A stretch of DNA of 64,000 nucleotides from Candidatus Altimarinota bacterium (GTDB lineage Bacteria; Patescibacteriota; Gracilibacteria; BD1-5; UBA6164), in the NCBI GenBank assembly GCA_019454605.1, contig JACFNZ010000001.1, positions 62,001 through 126,000 of the forward strand, read 5' to 3'. The notes beneath the pieces were generated by a model. That model saw nothing but the letters and a program-made list of their open reading frames with translations. It was not told where the DNA came from and ran no database searches. Of this stretch, positions 56,294 to 64,000 are shown piece after piece. Positions within the stretch are counted from its first letter, which is position 1. Every line of letters starts with the position of its first letter. The position numbers and the translations under genes were made by a program.

Positions 56294-57202
56294 ATGAATA
56301 TTGACTTTACTTCTGACCTTCATACGAGTTTTATATATCAAAGAAATAAAACTATTTTTTGAAAGAACTGAGTTTTAAAACAAAAAAATGATTATCTTAT
56401 CGTTGCTTGAGATATTAATGAAGATATTGAAATACTAAAAAAATCTCTTGATGATATTATTGAAAATACTACTTATAAAAAAATTATCATCACTTTTTGA
56501 AATCATGATATTTGGACTCACCAAAAAGATGCTATTTTTTGAATTACAAACTCCATAGAAAAATATAGTTTTTTAAAAGATTATTTTCATAATTATAGAG
56601 AAAAAATTCATGTTATTGATGTAGAAGATTGTATTTTAAAAGATGAAAATATTATAATTACATGAAATATGTGATGGTATAATTATACTATAAATCAAAT
56701 AGATAAATCATATTTAGAAAAATATTTTGATGCCAATTTTGATAAAATGAAATTTGGTATCACTTCATATAACGATAGAGTTTACATTGATTTTTGAGAA
56801 TATTTCAAGAATAATATTGATTTTGCAAACTTTTTAGAACAAGAACTCATAGAAAGACTTGAAAAAATACAAAATAATCCTGAATATAAAACCTATGATA
56901 TTTTTTCTATTTCTCATATTAAACCATGTAATCAGCTCGAAAAGAAATCCCCATTTTTCAAGGAATATTCTTGCGAAAAATGGGAAGAAATTATAAAAGA
57001 AACTGGAAATATTATATGAAAATACAATTTAGAAAATATTTATTGAAATGCTTTCTTTCTAAATAATCATTTGCATGAAATATATAAAAAATATGGTGTA
57101 AAATATGTTATTTATGGTCATACTCATTTTGTTTGAAGGAGTTATATTGATGGAATAGAATATATTTCCAATGCATTAGGATATTATTGAATGAAAAATT
57201 AA
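56294..57202 (+). CDS. Calcineurin-like metallophosphoesterase, copy 2 (302 aa)
   Basis: FTSDLHTSF (Asp8, His10), IVAGDINED, ITFGNHDIW, SISHIKPCNQLEKKSP and YVIYGHTHFVG carry the two-metal site. Same length as the copy at 33006 and clearly homologous over the full length, but on the opposite strand and with numerous substitutions, so the duplication is old or the genes came separately. Glycines are mostly TGA, including one in GNHD where copy 1 uses GGA. No signal peptide; substrate unknown. Confidence 0.88.
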
Positions 57203-57221
57203 TTAAACATGTGTATAAATA

Positions 57222-57536
57222 CTATTTTAAATATAAAACCCAAGAATTATATGACATAAAAATCAGAAAACATAAAATAAAAAATGATAATATTCAAAAA
57301 ATAATTAGCATAATTTTTGATAAATTTATTTTCTCATTTTTCAAAGTTTTATATTTAAAAATAAAATAAATTCATAAAAATATATTCCAAATAAATATTA
57401 CTCATAATAATGCTAAAAACATTTCTAGATTAATAAATGAGTCCAATAAGTAATTTACTCAAGTAAATAAAGCCAAAAATATATATGGAGTGAAAAACTT
57501 AACGAGAAAATCTTGTTTTGAAGTAAGTATTTGCAT
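57222..57536 (-). CDS. Small membrane protein (104 aa)
   Basis: Three or four hydrophobic segments: TPYIFLALFTGVNYLLD, MFLALLGVIFIWNIFLGIYF and MLIIFGILSFFILCFLIFM, separated by basic loops (KYKTLKNEKINLSK). Four TGA glycines in the segments support real coding. It starts 22 bases after the stop of the exported coiled-coil gene on the same strand, so both may be cotranscribed. Family unknown. Confidence 0.6.
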
Positions 57537-57558
57537 AAAATTATTAATTAAAAATTAA

Positions 57559-58800
57559 TTACTTTGTTTTATCTATTTGATTTAAAATATTAATTTCTTC
57601 TTTTTCTAAAAAGATTTTTAATTCTCTAAAAAGTATTTTTTTTTGAAAATTTGTTTCATTTACAAATTTTATGTCTATTTTTTTCAATAATTCAACAACA
57701 TAACTATGCCTTTCTTGTAAATCTTTTATTTTAGCTAACATACTTAATATTTGTTTTTCTAATTTTGTAGTAAGGTATATTTTACTTTTTAAAGTAATAT
57801 GAGAAAAATCTCTTCATTTTGTTGAAATAATTGTAATTTCATTATCTAAAAATTTTCTTAATTCTTCCTCCTTTCATTCTATAATATAGTCTTTTAAAGA
57901 TTCTAATATTCAATCAATAGCATTTTTTCTTGTTTTTTCATCAAGAGATCCATAATTTTTTATATATCTTTCTACTCATTCACTTACCCAAGGATAAATT
58001 ATAGAATTATAAACATATGAAATATCATTTATATCTTTTTTTAAGTACAGATTAAAAATACTTCATTTTTCATCATACATTGCTTTTAATTGTAAAAGTT
58101 GTAATTCTCTATTTGATTCTTCTAATTCTTGTCTTGTCTTTTTCTTTTTATAATCTACATAACACATTTTTAGTTTATTTTCATCACCTGATAAACTATG
58201 CAAATGACACAATCAATAATGATTTCAAAATAATAATTTTAATCATAAAATTTGTTCTCAAATAGTTTGTGCTTGAATTTTTAAATCATTATTTGATTTA
58301 TCTTTTTTTAATTTCAATGCAATTGCTTTTAAAAGTTTTTCTCTTTTTTCAATTTCTTTTACTACTTTATCAATATTTTTATCTAATTCTTCTCAAGTAT
58401 AATTTTCAAGATTTTTTAAAGGATCTCATAAAAAAGTTAATTTATAATTTTGAAAATTTTTATAAACATTTGTTTTATCAAAAGATATATAATTTTTTTC
58501 ATTTCAGTATCACCATATAATCATGTTTAGATTTTCATAAGGATCAACAATCATTCTTACATAATAGTCGCCATGGGGAAGATAACCAGATTCTAAATAT
58601 GTTTCTTCATTTTTATATCAAAATTTTTCCCGATATCATCAAGTTTTATTTACTTGGGTTTCTTTTTTTTCTTCGTCTTCAGTTCAATCAGTAAGCAAAC
58701 ATCAGTTTGTTTCTGGATCATAAGATATACATTTTCAATAACTATTTTGTATTTGTGTAAATAAAATTACAAAAAGTATAGTAAGTAATATTTTTTTCAT
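57559..58800 (-). CDS. Exported coiled-coil protein of unknown function (413 aa)
   Basis: Signal peptide MKKILLTILFVILFTQIQNS, then KCISYDPETNGCLLTDGTED with a cysteine pair. A Tyr/Trp/Gly-rich region (HGDYYVRMIVDPYENLNMII) is followed by long coiled-coil helices to the end (ILSMLAKIKDLQERHSYVVE). Likely periplasmic or cell-surface. Five bases upstream ends the uracil-glycosylase-like gene, so translation may be coupled. Not recognised. Confidence 0.6.
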
Positions 58801-58804
58801 AGTG

Positions 58805-59551
58805 TTATTTGTTAGGATTTAAAATTATTTTATTTATAATATCAATAGGTTTTTGTTTGTTTCTATTTAGATAATTTGGATGAGAAATATGATATATTTT
58901 ATTAAATTTATCTACATTTATATAATCATTTATAATACTGGAAGGAAAATTAGAAGAAATAGTATTTAAAAGAATTTTATTATAAATAGTATTTTTATCT
59001 TTTTGTTTTCATAATATTATAATTTTTTCTGGGTTAATAAAATTTATTTCCTTGTTTAATATTTCGGTATGTTCTTCTATAAACTTTTTTCATAATTTTT
59101 TAATAATATCTTCGTCAATTCTTTTTCAATTTATATCAAACTTTATTAAATTAGACCAAATTAAGTTATATTTTTCTCTTTTATATTGTTTTCTTAACTC
59201 TTTTAAAAAATTCCAAAAAGGGCTATTGAAATGTTTTTGAATAGATTTATCAATATTGATCAAATCAGGAAAATCAAAAAGTTTATAACATAAATTATTT
59301 ATATCTATACAATCCTTAAAATTATAAGTATTATCAAAATATAAATTTTTATTATTTGTTTTAATTACCCAATGTTTTGATGGATATCAAAAAGTTTCTT
59401 GTCAATAAACTAAAATAGTTTCTTTTTGGTAATCATAGAAAGCATTATCAAAACTAAAGAAAAAAGGAAAAGATTTATTTGTTTCACTAATACTTTTATA
59501 ATAGTCAAAATAATCTCCATATAAATTTTCTATTTGTGTTTTTGTTATCAT
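58805..59551 (-). CDS. Uracil-DNA-glycosylase-superfamily-like protein (248 aa)
   Basis: Motifs resemble a little-studied family with a UDG-like fold: ILVYGQETFGYP (compare GQExxGW), SPFWNFLKELRK, YNLIWSNLIKFD, HTEILNKEINFINPEKIIIL and GKQKD. The classical GQDPYH of Ung is absent, so glycosylase activity is doubtful. No signal peptide, although the neighbours on both sides are exported. Function unknown; the family assignment is from memory of motif order. Confidence 0.5.
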
Positions 59552-59644
59552 GATCTAAAATATAAAATAAATAAAATATAAATTAAAACTAAAAATAGTA
59601 ATAAATCTCTAAAAATGATTTTTTCATAAAAATGAAATTAAAAA

Positions 59645-60562
59645 TTATTTTAAATTTAAAAGAAATAAAAAAGAGTTATTAGAAACATTATTATATTTTT
59701 CTCATAATTTATCTAAATATTCTTTTATTGTAAAATTTTCTAAGTTATTTAATAAGCTATTAGAGATAGTAAAAAACTCTTTAATAGAAGAAATCCCTTC
59801 AGCTCAAAAAACATAGTCTATTTTTTGTGGAGCTTTTTCTAAAGAAACTTCTTTTATTAAATAAACATCTTGAAAATAAAAATTATCATTATACCTTATC
59901 AAATCTATTTGTTTTTGAATATTTCAAGATTTAACAGAACTTCATCAATCAGGATAAGAAAAAACAAACCCTTTTTCTTCTGTATTATAAACTTTTTTAT
60001 CATTTCAAAAACTTCCAGCTACTTTTATGGGAGTTTTATTTTTATTCATTTCTTCATAATATTCATCACTTTGTAAAAAGTACCAATGTCAGTTAAATAA
60101 AACTTTTCATTCTTCATAAATCTTTGTTGAGTCTATAAAAGCAAGTCATTTTCAATAATAATTTTCTATTTGAGTTTGATATTTTTTATCATTGTAATTT
60201 ATTTCAGTTGCATTTTGATTTATTGTGTCATTTTTGTTATTTTTACTTCAAGAACTTGAATTTTGTTCTAAAATAATTCAAGAAGAAGTTTTTTGATTTG
60301 AATTTTTAGTTTTTTTTGGAAATTTTTCTTCTACTTTTTTATATATATAATTATATGCTTCTTTTTTTGCTTCACTAAAATTAGATTTGTTTATATTATC
60401 TATCTTTTGTAATATTTTTGGAGCATTTTTTTCAGTTACTTTTTTATCAACTAAAATATCTATTTGTCTTTTTAGTTTTGTTTGTAATTCATATCAAATG
60501 CCAGTTTGAGTAAAAAGAAAAAATATTAAAGTAATTCATAAAATATATTTTAGTTTGTTCAT
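59645..60562 (-). CDS. Exported or membrane-anchored protein of unknown function (305 aa)
   Basis: N-terminal hydrophobic segment KYILGITLIFFLFTQTGIGY, then a basic helical domain (KKVTEKNAPKILQKIDNINK), a Ser/Asn-rich linker (NSSSGSKNNKNDTINQNA) and a C-terminal domain with WHWYFLQSD-type aromatic content (TPIKVAGSFGNDKKVYNTEE; FSYPDGGSSVKS). Likely anchored outside. Same strand as the two preceding genes. Not recognised. Confidence 0.6.
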
Positions 60563-60712
60563 AAAAGTAAAAGTTAAAAATAAATTTTTAGCAATTATAT
60601 ATATTTTTATAAACATATCAATTATTTCAAAAGTAAAAAAATCCACATTTTTTCAAAAAAATCAAAATTTCATTATATATAATATATTTATTATTACTTA
60701 ATTACTTAAAAT

Positions 60713-61024
60713 ATGGAAAAAATTATTAAATGAAAAATATATTATACAGAAAAATCTCAATTAATTACTAATTGCTGAATTCATAATTTAGAACTTAATC
60801 TAGATGAACTAAGTGAATTATTATACAAAACAAAAAATTGAGAATACTTCTTATATAGCTATGTTTGTAACATAATAAATTGAGAAAATAAATTATGAGA
60901 AGATCTAAAAATAGTTGATATTTTTGAGATTATGAAGTGGTACGAAAAAAGACAAAAACATTTTGATGAGAATGAGAAAAAGAAGTTCTTTAAAGAGTTT
61001 TGAAGATTTTTCATAGAAGCATAA
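60713..61024 (+). CDS. Small protein of unknown function (103 aa)
   Basis: Starts MEKIIKGKIYYTEKSQLITN. Acidic middle (LNLDELSELLYKTKNGEYFL), then a basic, aromatic helix (KWYEKRQKHFDENEKKKFFK). Six TGA glycines. Isolated between divergent and convergent genes, with its own terminator. Not recognised. Confidence 0.55.
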
Positions 61025-61054
61025 AAAAACTGAAGATTAATCTTCAGTTTTTCT
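61025..61054. terminator. Bidirectional terminator
   Basis: Perfect 14-bp stem AAAAACTGAAGATT with AATCTTCAGTTTTT and no free loop; lies between the 103-residue gene and moxR, which converge. Confidence 0.88.
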
Positions 61055-61060
61055 ATAAGT

Positions 61061-61960
61061 CTAACATATTTTACTCTTAATTTCTTCTACATATTTTTTC
61101 AAAATATCTTTTGATGATAATTCAATAACATTATCATTTTTTGGAACAATTTTATCTTCAAAAACATTTTTAATATCTTTAAATAAATCCTCTAAAATAA
61201 CAATATCTCTTCAATTTAAATAAGCATTTGTTTTAACATATTGAATATATTGCAATCATGCCCTTATACTTGGTCAAACAAGTATATTTTCTTTTATGAT
61301 ATCAAATTTAGAAAATCTTGGATCTAAATTATCAAAAATAAACTCAATATTATCAAGTATTTTATCAGAAATAAGACTATTTTTTTCTTTAGATAAATAT
61401 ATTTCTTTTAAAATTTTTTCTTGTTTTTCAATTAGAACTTTTACTCAAAATCTATCTTTTATTGCTTCTGGTAATTCATAAACTCCTGAATTATCTAAAG
61501 GATTTTGAGTAGCTACTATCATAAAAAAATCTGGCAATTTCATTACATGTCAATTATCATCAACTATTTTCTTTTCTGCCATAGCAGAAATAAGTCAAGA
61601 TAAAGACTTAGATGGAATTCTATTTATTTCATCAACTATCAGTATATTAGTAAAAATAGGTCATTTTTTAAAAACTCAATCTTTTCACATATATCAAATG
61701 ATATCTTGAGGCATTAAATCATTAGTTCATTGGATTCTTTTTATATCAACTCAAATACTATGAGCAAATACATTAACAAGATCTGTTTTTCAGTTTCACG
61801 GATATCATTCAACTATAACATGCTCTCAATTTAAAAAAGATTTAATTATATAGTCTTTTGCTTCATTAAGTCATTTTATACTTTTTTCAAAGTTTGCTTT
61901 AATTGTAGGAATATATTTTAGTTTCTCTTCTAAAGAGATATTATCAACAATATTTGTCAT
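61061..61960 (-). CDS. MoxR-family AAA+ ATPase
   Basis: 299 residues, typical size. Walker [17 protein letters not shown] (52-59 core), [17 protein letters not shown], Walker [21 protein letters not shown], and [20 protein letters not shown] with Arg finger region DRFGV. MoxR ATPases act as chaperones for von Willebrand or DUF58 proteins encoded next to them. Here the upstream gene (7 bases away) encodes a transglutaminase/DUF58-like membrane protein. All Walker A glycines except none in GGN are TGA. Confidence 0.9.
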
Positions 61961-61966
61961 AGTAAT

Positions 61967-64000
61967 CTAGATTATTCAAATAAAATATAAATTTTTAAAT
62001 TTATTTTTGTTTTTTAAAGTATTATTGTTATCTAATCATAATTTAGTTAAATATAGTTTCTCAATAAGAGTTTTATATTTATTATCATTATAATCAATAT
62101 AAGTTCATCTTGTCTTTATATCAATAAAATCAATACTTAGATTTTTAATAAATAAATCTATTATTTTTAAAAGATCTTTTTTCTTTCAATATAGTTTTTT
62201 ATATAAAATAATTTCTCAATTTTTTACTATATAGACTTTATTGATTTTTATAACATCAGGTAATGATGTGAATTGATTAAGAAACAAGTCGGTATATAGC
62301 ATATAAGGATTTATTAGTATATCTGTTGATATATCTTCCTCATTAGTATTATAAATTTTTACTATATCTATTCATTTCTTTATTGATTTTTTAATATCAA
62401 TCTTATTTATAAAATTAGTATTATTTAAAACTTCAAATCAAGAAATTTCTTTTCATCATTTAAAACTAAGATTATTCTTTGAACTAGATTTTAGTGAAGA
62501 TACTAGTTTTTTACTCATTCAAATATTTATAATTTCTTCTTTATGAATAACTTTATATCTAACTTTAAATATCTTTAAAATAGTTTCTGATATATTTCAA
62601 ATATTTACATCATAAAAATTCTTTAAATTATTAGAAAAATTATCAAGTTTCTTTAAATACAGTATTTGTTTTATAAAATCAAATACTGAAAATCACTTAT
62701 TTTTATATTTTGGAAGAAATAAAAATATAAAATAATTATAAAATTTATTTATATTAATTATTTCACTATTAATATCTATTCATAAAGATTTTTTTATATT
62801 AGTAATTAATATATCAATTTTTAATAAAAAATATTTATTTAATAAATATGAATCAAGTATTAAAATTATTAAATATAAGATGAATAATACTACCATTATA
62901 AATAACAGATAATATTTCAATCAACTAACATATGTAAAAATTTTATTTCAGAAATAATTATAAAACTCTATGCTTCAATAAGTAGCATTAAACAAATCTT
63001 TAAAATAATTATTAAATCAAATATTTATTATTCAATTAAAAATATGAAATAACACTCAAATTAAAAATAATAAAAATACTATATTTGATATAAATAATAA
63101 GTATTTTCTTGCTTTATAGGTATTTTTTAAAATTATATAAAATAATACTGAATTTATAACTATAAATAAACTAATAATAATTAAAATTATTATGATTAAA
63201 ATATTATTTATAAAATTATAAATATTTCATAACCAAGCTAAAATAATTATTATAAAAATTATTCATGAATTAGTATAAAATGCTGCTTTTAAAAAATGTA
63301 TATTTAAAATTTTTCATACTAAAATAACAAATAAAAACAATAAAATAAAGGAAGTTAGTAATATAGAAGAAACAATACTTCTTTCATATTTATAATTATA
63401 GTCTCATTTATTTAAAATAGTATTAGTAAGTCATGCTGATATATTTCAAGTTAGATATTTTAACAAATATTCATTTCAATTATCAAATATGGATTTATAA
63501 TTCGTATTATTATCAAGAGTAAAATTTTTAATATCTATATTTTCAGATTCTTGAATTCTAGTTTTATCAATATATTTTTTTATAAAGGTTATATCATTAT
63601 TCAAGTATCAACTATTGTAAAAATTTTGCTCTAATTGATTTTTTACTATATATTCATATGTTTTATCTAAATCTTGTTTTTGCTCCAAATTATTTACTAA
63701 ATAATCATTTATATAGTCAGAAAAATTTTCATCATAAATATTATTTTTAAAAACTTCTTCAATTCTTGATTTTATATCTAAAACTAAATCTACTTTTAAA
63801 ACATCATCAGTATTTACATAAAAATCTTGCTGATTTCAATCATTAAATCAAAAATCAACTCAAGAATCATTTCAATTTGAAGATGTAGCATCAAAAAAAT
63901 ATACTTTATCAAAAATTTTTACTTCAGTCCATTGGTGTCAAACTCATCAAATTACTCAATATCAACTTTTATTTTCACTTCATAAGAATCAAGTTATTTT
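61967..64000 (-). CDS. Membrane transglutaminase-like protein with DUF58-like C-terminus (partial)
   Basis: The gene enters from beyond position 64000, so the N-terminus is missing; 677 residues are visible. The first part has GHQWTEVKIFDKVYFFDATS, the His-Asp part of a transglutaminase-like core. Next come helical segments and a multi-span membrane region (SSILLTSFILLFLFVILVGK; IIFIIIILAWLGNIYNFI; LFIVINSVLFYIILK). The last ~200 residues (SFKGGKEISGFEVLNN, DIKKSIKKGIDIVKIYNTN) faintly resemble DUF58. Cluster with moxR matches MoxR-TgpA/DUF58 operons thought to act at the cell surface. Confidence 0.7.

Noticed and set aside
57187-57369. 60-codon plus-strand ORF with a TTG start
   Set aside because: It overlaps the phosphoesterase end and is antisense to a better-supported 104-residue membrane protein with TGA glycines.
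1-64000. CRISPR array, IS elements, rRNA genes
   Set aside because: No regularly spaced repeats, no transposase motif with terminal inverted repeats, and no rRNA signature were seen.

Overview
The window reads coherently only when TGA is translated as glycine (code 25), as in Candidatus Gracilibacteria and Absconditabacteria (former BD1-5/SR1). The sequence shows this directly. Invariant glycines of RRF (GRASP), HflX, guanylate kinase, MiaB, the DEAD-box helicase and HsdM are written TGA, and genes end only at TAA or TAG. The DNA is very AT-rich, so standard-code ORF calling shreds almost every gene. All CDS coordinates here were obtained by reading through TGA.

Left third (1-23 kb), mostly housekeeping: frr, a large EAL (c-di-GMP phosphodiesterase) protein, miaB, hflX, a secreted M23/lysozyme-like hydrolase, comM, gmk, ftsQ, rbfA, rpsU, ung, a YigZ/IMPACT protein, a deaD-type helicase, trxB and three tRNAs (Gly-TCC, Ile-GAT, Pro-TGG). 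At 3.8-5.4 kb lies an island of a different character: a PAS gene and a chemoreceptor gene with no internal TGA, a strong Shine-Dalgarno, and a TGA that looks like a real stop. They look like an Aer-type receptor from a standard-code bacterium, split by a frameshift.

Middle (23-33 kb): a large serine recombinase whose code-25 reading frame runs into tRNA-Pro, followed by cargo of unknown function (including an 882-residue EF-hand protein) and a run of small unknown genes, one resembling an OmpR-type winged helix.

Defence island (33-57 kb): one minus-strand operon encodes an XRE regulator, type I restriction-modification HsdM-HsdS-HsdR and a Hachiman-like pair (HamA nuclease, HamB helicase). 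A Clp-like AAA+ ATPase is divergently transcribed. Next comes a three-gene McrBC-like operon (membrane protein, McrB-like AAA, DUF2357/McrC-like nuclease). Two homologous 302-residue metallophosphoesterases in opposite orientation sit at the two ends of this block. The defence genes are full of TGA glycine codons, so they have long lived in this code.

Right end (57-64 kb): small membrane and secreted proteins of unknown role, a uracil-DNA-glycosylase-superfamily-like protein, and a MoxR ATPase followed by a membrane transglutaminase/DUF58-like protein that runs off the window.
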